Shown here one piece after another: positions 11,064 through 26,899 of a DNA stretch of 64,000 nucleotides. Position 1 is the stretch's first letter; every line of letters starts with the position of its first letter. The DNA lies in assembly GCF_023065955.2 (NCBI RefSeq), contig NW_026622886.1:9186001-9250000 (forward strand), in the 5' to 3' direction. A model generated the notes under the pieces. The model searched no databases. It worked only from the letters and a program-made list of their open reading frames with translations, and had not been told where the DNA came from. Made by a program: the position numbers and the translations under genes. The DNA is from Ursus arctos. Lineage: Eukaryota; Chordata; Mammalia; Carnivora; Ursidae.

Positions 11064-12050
11064 GGCAAATCCCTTTCTAAAATTGGGATATAATTGACAT
11101 GTACTGTTGTATTAGTTTAAGGTGTACAACATAATGTTTCAATAGATGTATAGACCGTGAAGTGATTACCATGATAAGTTTAGTTAACATCCATCACATT
11201 TTTTTCTTGTGAGAACTTTTAAGATCTACGCTCTTAGCAACTTTCTAGTATGCAATACAGTATTTTCAACCCTGGTCACCATGCTGTACATTACATCACA
11301 AGACTTACTTATAACTGGAAGTTTGTACCTTTTGACCACCTTCCCCATTTCGCCCGCCCCCTCACCCCCCACCTCTGGCAACCACTAATCTGTTCTCTAT
11401 ATATTTGAGTGGCTTTTTGTAAAATGTTTGTTTCTTTAGATTTCATGTATAAGTGAAATCATATGGTATTTGTCTTTTTCTTTGTGACTTATTTCACTTA
11501 TCATAATGCCCTCAAGTTGCATCCACATTGTTCCAAATGACAGAATTTCCCTTTTTATGGGTGAATAGTATTCCATTGTATATGTATACTGCATTTTCGT
11601 TATCCATTGATGGACATTTAGGTTGTTTCCATGTCTTGGCTATTGTAAATGATTTTATACTGAATATGGGAGTGCAGATACCTTTTGAGATAGTGATTTT
11701 GTTTTCTTTGAATAAATATCCATAGTGGGGTTGTTAAATCACATGCTAGTTCTGTTAATTTTTTTAAGAACTTCTATACTGTTTTCCGTAGTGGCTGTGC
11801 CTTATATTCCCACTAACAGTGCCCAGGGGTTCCTTTTTTTTCCACATCGTTGCCAACACTTGTTAGTTCTTGTCTTTTACTAATAGCCATTCTAACAGGT
11901 GTGAGATGATTATTTCATTGTGGTTTTGATTTACATTTCCCTGATTATTAGTGATATTGAGCATCTTTTCAGATACCTGTTGGCCATCTGTAAGCTGTTT
12001 TGGGAAAAATAGCTCTTCAGATTCTCTGCCCATTTAAAAAACCAGATTGT

Positions 12051-13442
<1,392 letters not shown>

Positions 13443-14356
13443 AGATTGTTTTTCTATTGAGTTGTATGAATTCTTTATACTTTTTAATATTAGCCTCTTA
13501 TCAGACATATGATTTGTAAACATTTTCTTCCAATCCATAGGCTGGCTTTTCATTTTGTTGTTGGTTTCCTTGGCTGTACAGAAACTTTTTGGTTTTATGT
13601 AGTCCCACTTTCTCATTTTTGCTTTTGTTGCCTTTGCTTTTGGTGTCAAACCCAATAAATTATTGCCAAGAGCAATGTCTAGGAGCTTACTACCTGTTTT
13701 CTTCTAGAAGTTTTATGGTTTTAGGTCTTATGTTTGAGTCTTTGATCCATTTTGAGTTAATTTTTGTGTATGGTGTAAGATAGTGATTTAATTCTTTTGC
13801 ATGTGGCTGTCTAGTTTTCTCAGCACTATGTATGGAAGAGACTGTCCTTTCTTCATTATATATTTTTGGCTCCATTGTTGCAAATTAACTGACAATATAT
13901 GCATGGATTTATTTCTGGGCTTTATTCTGTTCCACTGATCTATGTGTCCGTTTTTATGCCAATACCATGCTATTTTGATTGCTATTGGTTTGTAACATAA
14001 TTTGAAATCAGGACATGTGATGCCTCCAGCTTGGTTGTTTTTTTCTCAAGATTGTTCTGGCTATTCAGGGTCTTCTGTGGTTCCATACAAATTTTATAGT
14101 TATTTGTTCTATTTCTGTGAAAAATACCATTGGAATTTTGATAAGGACTGCACTGAATCTGTAGATTGCTTTGGGTGGTATGGGACATTTTAGCAATATT
14201 AATTCTTCCAAAAAACCCCAATATTCATCCTCCCAGTTCATGAGCAGCATGGACTATCTTACTTATTTGCATCTTTTTCAGTTTCTTTCGCCCATGTCTT
14301 ATAGTTTGCAGTGTATAGGTCTTTCACCTCCTTGGTTAAATTTGTTCCTAGGTATT

Positions 14357-14486
14357 TAATTTTATTTATCTTAAAATTAAAAAAAATTTTTTCTTAGTAA
14401 TTTCTACACCCAATGTGGGGCTTGAACTCATAACCCCAAGATTAAGAGTCATATGCTCTCCTCACTGAGCCAGCCAGATGCCCCTC
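14357..14486 (-). mobile_element. Short CanSINE, antisense
   Basis: The plus strand has 'tctacacccaatgtggggc' and 'gagccagccagatgcccc', the reverse of the short tRNA-Lys SINE. The exact duplication ttcctaggtatt is at 14345-14356 and 14487-14498. Confidence 0.9.
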
Positions 14487-15189
14487 TTCCTAGGTATTCT
14501 AATCGTGATTCAGTTGTAAATGGGATTGTTTTTCATAATTTCTCTTCGTGATAGTTCATTATTCAGGTATAGAAATGCAATGATTTTTGTGTATTGATTT
14601 TGTATCCTGCAACTTTACTGTATTTATTAGTTCTAACAGTCTTTAGGGTTTTCTATATATAATATGTTATCTACAAATAGAAATAGTTTTACTTCTTCCT
14701 TTCTGATTTGAATGCCTTGTATTATTATTTTTTCTTTCCTAATTCATCTGGGTAGGACTTCCAGTACTATGATGAATAAAAGAGAAGGCAAATCTTATAA
14801 GGATAGAAAGTAGATTGAAAGTAGAAAGTTAAGGTGGTTGCCTGGGACTGGGAGATGTGAATAGGGATCGATTGCAAATGGACACGAGGGATCTTTTTGG
14901 GTGATGAAGATATTCTAATAATGGATTGTGGTAATGGTTGCAGAACTATATAAATTTACTAAAAATTATTATATTGTTCACTTGAAATGAGCAAATATTA
15001 TGGTATGTAATTTATTCCAGAGAAAGAAAGAAGGAATTATTTAGGCAGCCAGGTAAAAACATCAAGTCACTTTTAAGGGAAAGAAAATTAAGTTCTCCTC
15101 AGAAATATACGACTTCTCACAGAAACATTCAACACCAGAAGACAATGAGGCAATACAGCGAAAGAAAGTGTAGCCAAAATTATCAAATT

Positions 15190-15795
15190 GAGCCAGTCTT
15201 TTTTCCCCGTCTCCCATGGTTTTCTGCAATGTGACCTTGCCACTCTCCCACTAAGAAGTGGGGTCTAATTTTTCTCCCTTGAATCTGGGTGGGCCTTAGG
15301 GACTCTCTTGTAACCAAGAGAATGAAGTGAAAGTGATGTTGTTGACTTCCAAGTCTAGGTTAAAAGAAGTCTTGCAGCTTCTATGTCGGTCCCTTGTAAC
15401 ACTCCTTAGAATCTCTCTCAGGATGCTCCCAGGTACCAGGCCATGAGAAGACAAACCACATGGAGAGCCACATGGAGATGCTCTGGTTGACAGCCCCAGC
15501 TGAGCCCAGGTTTCAAATCATCCCAGCCCAGGTGCCAAACTGAGTAAAGAAGACTCCAGATGATTCTAGACCCCAGCTGTTTCAGTGCCCCGCCCACCAG
15601 AAGTTATAGTCTTTTCCCCAGCTAAGACCCCAAACCTCATAGAACACAGACAGTTCATCTGTGCTGTATCTCATGCAAATCCTCACCCGCAGAATCTATG
15701 AAGATGTAACATGGTTTTGTTTCCCGCCACTAGCTGGGGGTGCTTTGTTAAGCCACAAGAGATAACCAGAACAGCAGGAGTATGACAGAAGTGAT
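15190..15795 (+). mobile_element. LTR-like repeat, probably MaLR (MLT1-type)
   Basis: The 3' part ends 'gttaagccacaagagataaccagaac'-style text, like the ends of MLT1-type LTRs, and the middle has the 'catggagagccacatgg' wording. Assignment is from memory and the element is strongly diverged; it could be another MER-class repeat. Confidence 0.45.
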
Positions 15796-16334
15796 ACTGT
15801 GTTCTTCTCATTTCGAACAGTCAGTTGGCTCATGATTTCAATGTCTCTTTACTCATGATGTTCATTTGATCACTTGTCTAAGGTGGTATCTACTATAACA
15901 TTGCTCTTCCCTTTGTAATTAGTAAGTATTTTGTGCAGAGGTATTGTGAGACTTTGTAAATATTCCCATTCTTCATCAAATATTCAATTAATTTGCTTAC
16001 TTAAATCAATATGGACTCATGGATTTCTCTTTTAGTCAATAGATTATCATTATTTATTCTGATGCTCAGATTGGCCTAGATTTTGCTAGTGGGAGCCCTT
16101 TTAAGTTGCTTCCCATGCCCTTTTGACATGTGCCCATAACTCTTGAGCAGTTTCTAACTTCCTGTACAAGATGTTCCAACTTTATCTATGGTATATGGAA
16201 ACCAAGATCTGGCGCTGGGTAGGCTCATCGCTGTTAGGTTGTACAAACACATATTTATTGATATGTTAATAAAATCTATATTTCTCTATGTCTCTATATT
16301 GACAACCATAAGTTTACACCAATACCTCTGATTT
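15796..16334. other. Ancient repeat of uncertain family
   Basis: The wording 'gggagcccttttaagttgc', 'cccttttgacatgtgccc' and 'aaaccaagatctggcgctgg' is familiar from an old dispersed mammalian repeat that I cannot place. It appears to continue beyond the CanSINE at 16353. No gene seen. Confidence 0.35.
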
Positions 16335-16352
16335 GAAATTAATGCCACAAGG

Positions 16353-16548
16353 GGCGCCTGGGTGGCTCAGTCGTTAAGCGTCTGCCTTCGGCTCAGGGCG
16401 TGGTCCCAGGGTCCTGGGATCGAGCCCCTCATCAGGCTCCTCTGCTGAGATCCTGCTTCTTCCTCTTCTGCTCCTCCTGGTTGTGTTCCCTCTCTCTCTG
16501 GCTGTCTCTCTCTCTGTCAAATAAATAAATAAAATCTTTAAAAAAAAA
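16353..16548 (+). mobile_element. CanSINE, bear/panda-type, young
   Basis: Full-length copy with 'ggctcagggcgtggtccc'. A perfect 19-bp duplication, tgaaattaatgccacaagg, is at 16334-16352 and 16549-16567, so it is among the youngest insertions in the window. Confidence 0.93.
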
Positions 16549-16567
16549 TGAAATTAATGCCACAAGG

Positions 16568-16976
16568 TTCATTTTTGCCTTCTCCCTTTCCATATTTATT
16601 TATCCTTTCTCTGACAATGAGACACCTGGTTCCCACTACCTTTAATGTATTTACTTATTTGATTAATCGTGCTCTATGTAATCAACCTCTCGTTGCCAGT
16701 GTGGCCCCATCTTCCATGTTGGGGCCTTCGTCCACTTGGGCTTCTGTTCCACAGGAGTGGTCACCCTCCTACACTAACATCTTCTTCACTCCATATGGGC
16801 TGTAAAATCCATTCTGCTCCCACCCCACATGAACATCTTCCCCCAACCCTGTGTCCTTACCCTGCTGTGGAAACCCACCCTGGCATCTAGTGGTCTTGGA
16901 CTGAATTGTCACAAAGGGAAAGAAAAGGGAAAGAATAGGGAGAAGGGGAAGAGAAAGAAAAAAAGAAAGGGGGAAC
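16568..16976. other. Old repeat continuation, then a purine tract
   Basis: 16568-16900 reads like the continuation of the old repeat before the SINE. 16913-16976 is almost pure A/G (GGGAAAGAAAAGGGAAAG pattern), a simple low-complexity tract. Confidence 0.45.
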
Positions 16977-18649
<1,673 letters not shown>

Positions 18650-18779
18650 AGGCATTTTCTTAACAGGAACTTAACTCCTCTTTGCACTTGAGGGTGGGCT
18701 TGGTTTCTGAAGAGTTGGGCATGAAAAGGGGAGGAAAAAATGTAACTTTACAGTGATCAAGTTTAACATCATCAGTGGT

Positions 18780-19275
18780 AAGTCAGGTTGATATCCCATA
18801 CCCTTAATGTGATGTGATGAGAATGACACTCTACCTCTGTGATCTTCCAGCAGCTCCAGCCCCCAGTCTACAATGAGAAAAACACCAGACAAACCCCAAC
18901 GGAGGGATATTCCTCACAGTACATGAGCAGTACTTCTGGGATCAAGGTCATCAAAAATAAGGAAAGGCTGAGAAAATGTCACAGTCCAGAAGTACCTAAA
19001 GGGGCACAACAAGTAAGTGTAATGTGGTATCCTGGATGAAATCCTGGAACTGAAGAAGAAACATCAGAAGAAATCTAATGAAATCCAAACAGAGTGTGAA
19101 GTTTAGTTAATAGCACTGTATCAACGTCAGTTCCTCAGTTTTGACAAATATGCTATGGTAACATAAGATGGTAACAGCAAGGTAACCTGAGTGAGGATTA
19201 TACAAGAATGCTTTCTGCTATTTTGCAACTTTTCCGTAAACCTAAAAATTCTAAAATTAAACAGTTATGGGTGAA
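18780..19275 (+). mobile_element. L1-like 3' end, old
   Basis: Ends with 'ttttgcaacttttccgtaaacc' and '(a)aattctaaaattaaacag', the wording of old L1M-type 3' ends. Coding content is absent. The open frame at 18839-19039 lies within it and is not a gene. Confidence 0.5.
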
Positions 19276-19397
19276 AATGAAATAATCAAATATTAGCAGA
19301 AAGGTGAGGGTGAATTTCTCTATTGGGAGTGGGAGACATTTACTAACAGCCTAGTGTCTAACGTAGACACACTAAAGAAAAGACTGATAAATCTGGC

Positions 19398-19782
19398 AAG
19401 GTTTTAGAAAGCTTTAGTTTACCAGAGCTGCCATAACAGAGTTCAACTTGGTGGCTTAAACAACAGAAACTTAACTTCTCGCAATTACGAAGGCTAGAAG
19501 TATGAGATGAAGCTGTCGCAGGGTTGGTTTCTTCTGAGGTCTTCCCCTCCCTCGTTTATAGATTACCATCTTCTCTCTGTCTTCACGTGGTCTTCCTCAG
19601 TGTCTGTGTTCTAATCTCCTTATAAGGACATCAGTCATAATGAATTAGGGCCCATAAATATGACCTTATTTTACCTTAATAGTCTCTTTAAAGGACCTCT
19701 CTCCAGATATAGTCACATTCTGAGGTCCTTGGGGTTAGGACCTAATGTTGGAACTTGGGAGGAAAACAATTCAGCCCATAAC
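19398..19782 (-). mobile_element. MaLR LTR, antisense
   Basis: The plus strand reads 'ccagagctgccataacaga', then 'ggttggtttcttctgagg', then 'tccttataaggacatcagtc', which is the reverse complement of the LTR seen in sense at 37300-37685. Solo LTR of the ERVL-MaLR group; no internal genes. Confidence 0.7.
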
Positions 19783-22130
19783 AAATTGCATGACAAAAAC
19801 CATGGTAAGTAAAAATACAGATGGCAAACTGAGAAAAATGCTTGCAACTGATATCACAAAGGGTTAATGCTCTTAATACATAAAGAATTTCTACAAGTAG
19901 AAAAGATAAAGACCAAGAATCATATAAAAAAATGAACAAGAGATATTGAATAGATTCTACACAGAAAAAGAAATATAAAGGCGTTTGAAAATATCTCAAC
20001 GTGGTTCATAATAAAATCTCATTTTCCACCTATCAGATTGGCCAAAATCCAAGAGTTTGACAATTAGATTATATTACTAGACTCTGTTTAATAGACACTT
20101 TCATACATTGCCACTGGGAATGCAAAATGGCACAAGCCTCATGAAGGAGAATTTAGCAATATCTAGCAAAATTACATATGCAAGTGCTCTTTGACCCAGA
20201 AATCCAACTTCCAGGAAATTTTAGTTGTGATGGTGACATTGTGGCTGTTTAAAAAAAAAAAAAAAAAAAAAAAAGGAATCCTTGGGGCACCTGGGAGGCT
20301 TAGTCGGTTATGCATCTGCCTTCGGCTCAGGTCATGATCTCAGGGTCCTGGGATTGAGCCCTGCATGGCCTGCTCCCTGCCCAGCAGGGAGTATGCTTCT
20401 TCCTCTCCCTTTGCCCCTCCCCCTGCTCATGCTCTCTCTCTCTCAAATAAATAAATAAAATCTTTAAAATAAATAAAAATTAAAAAATTCTTAATCATTT
20501 CTCATATATATGTGTATCAAATCATCACATTGTACACCTTTAAACTTATACAATGTTATATGATAATGATATCTCAAAAGCTGGGAAAATAGAGTCCTTA
20601 TAATTTAGTACCTACTGTAATATTTTATGAATTAAATAATTAATACTATAATTAATAAAATAATAATAATTATTAATATATATAATGTCTGGGATTTGCC
20701 TAAAAGTAATGCGTGGGTGGGGGAGTAAAGACGACTATAGATGATACAAGACTGGCCTTTAGTCGATAATAGTTAAACCTGGATGATGTATACATAAGGG
20801 GATTTTTAATTTTTTTATAACCATTTTTATTTAAAAAAAAACCCTTGAAGCCAACTTAAAATGATTCTCACTGGTAAAGATAGGACAATTTGAACATTAA
20901 AAAGATTATAAATGTTCATATATTCATTTAACCTGATTCCAATAAAAATAGGAACCATTTTTAAAAGTCTAGGCTAGTTAAATCTGAAGTTAATATAAAA
21001 AAAAGCAATAGTTGCCAACAAAACTCTGAAAAAACAATGAGAAGAAACTAGTCCTATCAAATATTACACATGCTATGAGGTATGAATGATGAAAAAAGTG
21101 TGCATTAATGGACAACAAACCAATGGAATATAATGGAAAATTCAGAAGATGCAAATATATTTGGAACTTTTCTATATGATAAAAGTGGCATCTCCATTTT
21201 GTGGAGTAAAAATGCTTTTGTAAAGTAAATGGTATTATGACAACTGGGTAATCATTTGGGGGAAAAATGGATCCTTTCTTCACAAAAGTACTAGAGGGAA
21301 AATGAATGAACTTTTTTATCACCTTGGATTTAAGAAGGTTTTTCTAACTGTGACTCAAAATTCAGATGCCATTTAAAGTTTGGTAAATACGGCTACATAA
21401 AAATCTAAAACCTCTTCAAGTAAAATAAACCATAGTCAAGGATAAACAGTAAACTGGGAAAAATATTTGCAATCCGTATTATAGACAGAAGGAGTTAATC
21501 ACTCTACTTATCAACTTCCTATGTAAAGAGCTGCTAGAAATTAAGATGAAATGAAACATCAACACAATATGAATAGGAAAAAATGGGCAAAATATAAGAA
21601 CAGAGTTCCAGAAGAAAGAAAGACACAAGAAAGGAAAGAAGGAAGAAGGCAAATGCCTTTTAAACATGAAACAATGTTGACCTTCACTCCTTATTCAATA
21701 TGACAATGTTGCAAATGTAAACTATACTAAGATACTTCCTGCTCTATCAGACTAGCAAAGATCCAGTTGTTGAACAACACCTTCTCTTGGAGAGGTTTGT
21801 GGAAATATATACTGTCTTGTCCTTTACTGGTGGAACGCCAAATGATAAACTCTTCTAAGGGGCAATTTGGCAACATCTAACACAATTACAAATACATTTA
21901 CCCTTCAACTCAGCAATCCCACTTTTGGGAATTTATCCTTAAGATCCACTTGCAAATGTATGAAAAGATGAATGTACAAGGTTATTCATTACAACATGAT
22001 TTCAATAGAGAAATAATTAAACTATGGTACATCCCACACAATGGAATACTATGAAGTTGTTTAAAAAAAATAAAAAAGAATGAGCAAACTCTATGAACTT
22101 GTTTGGAACGATTTCCAAGATGCATCACTG
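19783..22130 (+). mobile_element. L1 LINE pieces, diverged, sense
   Basis: ORF2-end wording ('tgggaatgcaaaatggcac', about 20120; 'gcaatcccacttttggg', about 21923) and 3' UTR pieces (20505-20830) occur more than once. This stretch therefore holds at least two old L1 copies in the same orientation. A CanSINE (20284-20484) and an A25 run (about 20250-20274) interrupt it. Everything is coding-dead. Confidence 0.6.
20284..20484 (+). mobile_element. CanSINE
   Basis: The head is 'ggggcacctgggaggcttag', the tail is two AAAT units, then an A-rich extension. No clear target duplication. Confidence 0.87.
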
Positions 22131-23430
22131 TTTTTTTTTTTTTTATTATTATTATTGTTGTTGTTGTTGTTGTTGTTTTGTTAGATTTAATGTTGGCTTT
22201 AGACTTACAGATTAGTTATATAGAATTTAAACTTTCTTTAGAGTTCTTGATTATCCTATTACATCAAATTTGCAGCTACAAGCTAACATAAAGAAAGAAG
22301 GAAAAAAGTTAGACCGCTGAATTATAGTTAAGTTAAAGAACAAGAAAAGCAACCAGCCAGAAATCATAAAGCTCTAACAAGCTAATGTGTTCACTGGAGG
22401 AATTTTTATTTTGTTTTATTTTATTTCATTTTATTTTTTATTTTTATTTTTTTGAGTAAACTGATAGAAACTTATTAAGTGAAGATACAGAAAAAGCTCT
22501 CAAGGGTGAGAGGGGTCCGGATAGTGTTGTCAGTGTGGGCCTTTAGGGTTGGTCGTTTATAGAAAGCTAACCAGAGAACTTAAATCCTTTTAACACCCCA
22601 ATTGATAACACTTTCGATGGCTTACTTCCTTTTTAGAGTCTGGTTATTCCTTGTTGGTCACAGGTGATTATCATAAACATACCCACCCACACGCTTAGGG
22701 CAGGGTGGTTGGAGGAGTTTTTACATTATCCATATAGCTGGGCCTCTTTTTGTTTTGTTGTTAACAGTACCTGCTGTTAGGTGATATTCACAGAAGCATG
22801 AATATAGTAAATTGTCCGCAGCCATTTTATCTAAGGGGCAAAACTGTATGTCACCAATTCATTGACTCAGAATTAAATCTTTCCTGATCATTCATCATAA
22901 GACCATAGATACTGTTCTCCAGTTCTCAAACATGATTTGGATTCTTTGTTGGCTTGCTTGGTTGATTGGTGTAAACATCTTTCTGGTAGGGGTTCTGGTC
23001 TTTGACATAAACAATCTTCTGGATGTTATTTTTGTGTTCAGGGGGTGATCTTTGAAGCCTTGCTGTTCGCACTATTTTCGTTTAACAGTAGGTGTGGACA
23101 TGGCTGACTTCTACATGTCACCTTTCCTTGCTGTTCTGTGTCCTTTTCCTCGCTCATGGACAATGTTTCTCAAACCATCTAGGGAAATGTGGAAGGTCCT
23201 TGCTCCGTGGGTCCACCATTGCCATTGCTCCATTTGAAAATAGGCAGTTCATCTTTCACCATGACAAAATCATCCATATGGACCACTGCCAAGGCTCTTA
23301 AGGTGGGTACACAGCATTCCTGTTAAGGTCTTGCTGCCCCTGAGGCTTGTATCTGAAGGAGCTTGGGCTCCTTCGCCTCCCATAGAACTGAAGACCCACA
23401 GCTTCATAGTGATTCGTAACAGAATAATCT
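22131..23430 (-). other. Composite antisense insertion: LTR-like/retroposed sequence, unidentified
   Basis: The sense L1 text breaks at about 22130 ('caagatgcatcactg') and resumes near 23431 ('ttaagtgaaaagcaaaatgc'), so 1.3 kb was inserted. On the minus strand there are two poly(A)-like ends: 22131-22175 (T14 plus ATT/GTT repeats on the plus strand) and 22403-22456. The unit ending at about 22457 has a TATA-like 'tataaac', a 'ttaataag' polyadenylation-like signal about 20 nt before the A tail, and U5-like text. That combination resembles a retroviral LTR R region followed by a poly(A) tail. Coding frames upstream (22870-23430) are broken and I could not name them. An L1-mobilised endogenous-retrovirus transcript is one reading; an ordinary processed pseudogene is another. 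Confidence 0.4.
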
Positions 23431-23517
23431 CTTAAGTGAAAAGCAAAATGCAGAAGGGTGAATATAATGTAGTATCTTTTGTAAAAGGAGTTGAAAATAA
23501 CATACACTTGTATTTTC

Positions 23518-23725
23518 TTTCTTTTTTTTTTTTTAAAAAGATTTGATTTTATTTATTCGACAGAGATAGAGACAGCCAGCAAGAGAGGGAAACAAGCAGG
23601 GGGAGTGGGAGAGGAAGAAGCAGGCTCATAGCGGAGGAGCCTGATGTGGGGCTCGATCCCAGAATGCCGGGATCACGCCCTGAGCCGAAGGCAGACGCTT
23701 AACCGCTGTGCCACCCAGGCGCCCC
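23518..23725 (-). mobile_element. CanSINE, bear/panda-type, antisense, young
   Basis: The perfect duplication tacacttgtattttc is at 23503-23517 and 23726-23740. The body is nearly identical to the copy at 48597-48800 ('ggctcatagcggaggagcc'), suggesting recent expansion of one master lineage. Confidence 0.93.
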
Positions 23726-23901
23726 TACACTTGTATTTTCATAATGAAATGCTAGAAGGATATAAAAGAAACTCATAAGTGATGGGATGAAAGTGGGTAG
23801 ATAGGAGCAAAGGCAGAACAAGACCTCAATGTATACCATTTGGTATAATTTTCACTTCTGAACCACGCAACTGAATTATCCATTCAAAAGAACTCAAAAA
23901 C

Positions 23902-24083
23902 AGGGTGCTTGGGTGGCTCAGTCAGTTAAGCATCTGCCTTTGGCTCAGGTCATGATCTTGGTATCCTGGGATCGAGCCCCGCGACGGATCGGCTCTCTGC
24001 TCAGCGGGGAATCCGCTTCTCACTCTCCCTCTGTGCTCTCTCTCTCTGTCAAATAAATAAATAAATAAAATCTTTAAAAAAAT
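23902..24083 (+). mobile_element. CanSINE
   Basis: Contains an unusual CpG-bearing 'gccccgcgacggatcggctc' and four AAAT tail units. The duplication agaactcaaaaac is at 23889-23901, repeated with two changes at 24084-24096. Confidence 0.9.
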
Positions 24084-24639
24084 AGAATTCAGAAACTAAA
24101 ATGTAACATATTCATCCGATTAAATCTACATAGCAGTTAAAATAATTAACTAGATCTGTACATATGAAGAAGTGGAGACCTCAAAAGCGAGGTGAAGAAA
24201 GCAACTTGCAGAAAGATACAAACAGTGGGATATCATTTATGTAAAAAAATCTTAAACGTATCCAAAACATTCTATATATTGCTGTATTTATGTATTTGTG
24301 TGGGAAATATAGAAATTCATGCACCCAAAAGGTCACACAAAATTCTTGGTGAGGCTGTCCCTGGAAAGAAAGGCAAGAAGTTGAAATTGAAGAAGAAAAC
24401 AAAGGGAAGGTATTAGCAAATGTTAATTGTTTTACAAAATATCAGTGAAGCAATTCTCTAGGGATATGCTGAATGTTTTTGAGCAAGATAATAATATTAT
24501 TTGAACTGCCCTTGGGAAGACTGATTTTATAGCCCACTATTGGGTAGATTAAGTGAGGAGAAACTAAGACCAGTTAGGAAGCTAGTATCAATAATTTAGA
24601 TGAGAAAAAGTGAAGGACTGCATTAGAATGAAAGCAATG

Positions 24640-24806
24640 GGAGTGCCTGGGTGGCTCAGTTGGTTAAAAGCCTGACTCTTGATTTTGGCTCAGGTCATGA
24701 TCTCAGGGTTGTGGGACTGAGTCCAGCATTGGGCTCCCCGTTGGGTGTGGAGCCTGCTTACGATTCTCTCTCCTTCTCCCCCTGCCCCTCCCCCCTAAAA
24801 AAAGAT
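24640..24806 (+). mobile_element. CanSINE, short-tailed
   Basis: Variant lacking the AAATAAAT block and ending 'cctaaaaaaagat'. The duplication gaatgaaagcaatg is at 24626-24639 and, with one change, at 24807-24820. Confidence 0.9.
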
Positions 24807-24845
24807 GAATGAAAGCAACGATGCCGGGAAGGAGTGAAGAGATGA

Positions 24846-25320
24846 CTATGGTAGGCAAACCAATGACCTCCAAAGATGTCCACATCCCAATCCCCAGAAA
24901 CTGTGAATGTGTTTTGTTACATGACCAGGGGGGGTTAAAGTTGCAGATGGAACTGAGGTACTAATCAGCTGACCTTAAATTAGGGAGGTTATCCTGGATT
25001 ACAAGGGTGGGACCAATGTAATCACAAGGATCCTTAAATGGGGGAGAGGGAGGCAGAAGATTCAACAGGTTGCTGGCTTTAGAGGGAAGGGAGCCCAAAG
25101 CCAAGGACTGCAACAGGCTCTAGGAGCTGGACAAGGTAAGAAACGAATTCTCTCCTAAAGCTTCTGCAAGGAATGTAGCACTGCTGACATATCTTAATTT
25201 TAATTTAGTGCAACTAGTTTCAGACTCCTGACCTGTAGCACTGTAAGATAAAAAATGTATATTGTTTGGGGCAAAAATTTCTAGTTATTTATTGTGTCAG
25301 TGTTGGGAAACTGAAATGTG
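24846..25320 (+). mobile_element. MaLR LTR (MLT1-type)
   Basis: Reads 'aaagatgtccacatccc', 'gttatcctggattacaag', 'atcacaaggatccttaaa' and 'tttcagactcctgacctg' in order, the standard body of an MLT1-type LTR. Solo LTR. Confidence 0.75.
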
Positions 25321-26355
25321 GCAAAGACATTTAATAGAAGTAATGATTCTGTAGGTCTTATCAGATGTCTAGGTATCAATGTCTAGGAGGAAAATATAAT
25401 GTGAGTCTGGGTTTAGGGGAAGAGACTACAACTGGAGAGAGAAATCTGAAGCTCTGGAAGTTTATGTGAAACAAGTGTAAAAATAGAGGTGAAGAAAAAA
25501 ACACAGGAACATCTACATTTAGGGCCAAAAGGAGAAAGCAGCCATCAAAGTGCAAAGATGTGGAGTGGTCATGGATGTGTGCATTAGAACCCCCACCTCA
25601 GAAACCAAGGAAAGAAAAAGCTTTAAGAACGTGGGAGAAGGAAGCAGATAACAGTTTTAAATGTTACAGAAATACCACAAATGACACAGTTGTCCACTTA
25701 CTTTGTACACTGATAGCTTAAAATAACAACAAAAACACCAGAGACCCAGGCACTGCCCCCAGACCCCTTAAATCAATCTCTGAAGCTGAGGACCAAAGCT
25801 CAGGTGATTTTACTATGCAGTTAGGATTGAGAACCAGTGGGGTAATTGTGAAGTGGGCCTTCTCCTGTCACCCAGGACCTCAGCTGCAAACTGTAGACTC
25901 TAGCACTCCCCACAGTAGGCATCAGCCCCGGGGACTAGATACCGACATCCCTTCAGTGGTGGAAGTGGAAATGGGGAGTTTGTGTGGGGAGAAGCTGTCC
26001 TCTCTCTGAAGCCAAGAGAGGGGAGGTCCCCCAAAATCACTTGTAAATATCTGGGTGCCTGGAGTAAGAGAATAATATCTTATTCCCACTCTTTCATCTG
26101 CTTAGAGAAGGGCTTACCTATCTGTCCCTATGCCTACCTGAGCACTGGGAAGAGAATGGAGAGGCCAGGTTTTCCTTCTGTGAAGCCAAGAATTGCTTGG
26201 AAAGTTGGTTGTGGAAGCATATGTGTGTGGTGGGGGCAGAGGCAGGGGTCGGGGGTAGGGAAGGTGGTCAAAAAGTACGTGAATTGTCCATATCTTTCTA
26301 AACATCTCAAAAAAGCTTTCTGTGGTCTCCCAGTGTAGCTTCCTTTGTCACCTTT
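25321..26355. other. Mostly unassigned; short MER5-like piece
   Basis: Around 25740-25840 the text 'caggtgattttactatgc' and 'ggattgagaaccagtggg' resembles the end of a MER5-type hAT transposon. The rest is unrecognised. The open frame at 25982-26338 (118 codons) has no features I can use and no splice context; I do not call it. Confidence 0.4.
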
Positions 26356-26359
26356 CTGG

Positions 26360-26525
26360 AACAGTTCTCAGAATGCAATACTTTGGAGTATTTATTGTGA
26401 TTATTTGTCCACTTCTTTAAGACTGTTAGCTTCACAAGGGTGTTTTTTTTTTTTTAATCTCCTCCATCATATCTCCATCTGGCACAAAGTAAGCATTTGC
26501 TAAATTTAATTGGATGATTGAATTT
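26360..26525 (+). mobile_element. L2 3' end
   Basis: Ends with the typical L2 text 'ctggcacaaagtaagcatt'. A T14 run interrupts the middle. Confidence 0.55.
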
Positions 26526-26611
26526 TTAAAAGGAAAAGGGAATCCTTTGACAATGAGTATATATTAAAGTATAAATATATACACAATATAAGCATTAAAA
26601 ATACTGGATAG

Positions 26612-26717
26612 AGGGGCGTCTGGCTGGCTCAGTCAGAAGAGCATATGACTCTTGATCTTGGGGTCATTAGTTTGAGCCCTATGTTGGGTGTAGAGATTAC
26701 TTTAAATAAACTTTAAA
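26612..26717 (+). mobile_element. Short CanSINE
   Basis: tRNA-Lys-like head and 'tgttgggtgtagagattac', without the CT-rich block. The duplication aaatactggatag is at 26599-26611, and diverged at 26718-26730. Confidence 0.88.
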
Positions 26718-26899
26718 AAATGCTAGGTAGATACGCACAACATGTTAACATTGACTTCATTTTAGTAATAGGATTTCAAGTTATTTTTCTTTATAATTTA
26801 TAAAAATTTCTACAAAGATGTTAAATACTTTTCTAATCAGAAGCAAAGAAATCAATACTATAAAATACACCTGTGGGGGTATCTGTTAATGCTGGGCCC

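Larger units (their letters stand above)
23431..24590 (+). mobile_element. L1 3' UTR remnants with two CanSINEs
   Basis: 'gctagaaggatataaaagaaac' and 'aactgaattatccattcaaaa' are old L1M-type 3' UTR text that continues the element broken at 22130. Another diverged piece follows at 24100-24590. Confidence 0.5.
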
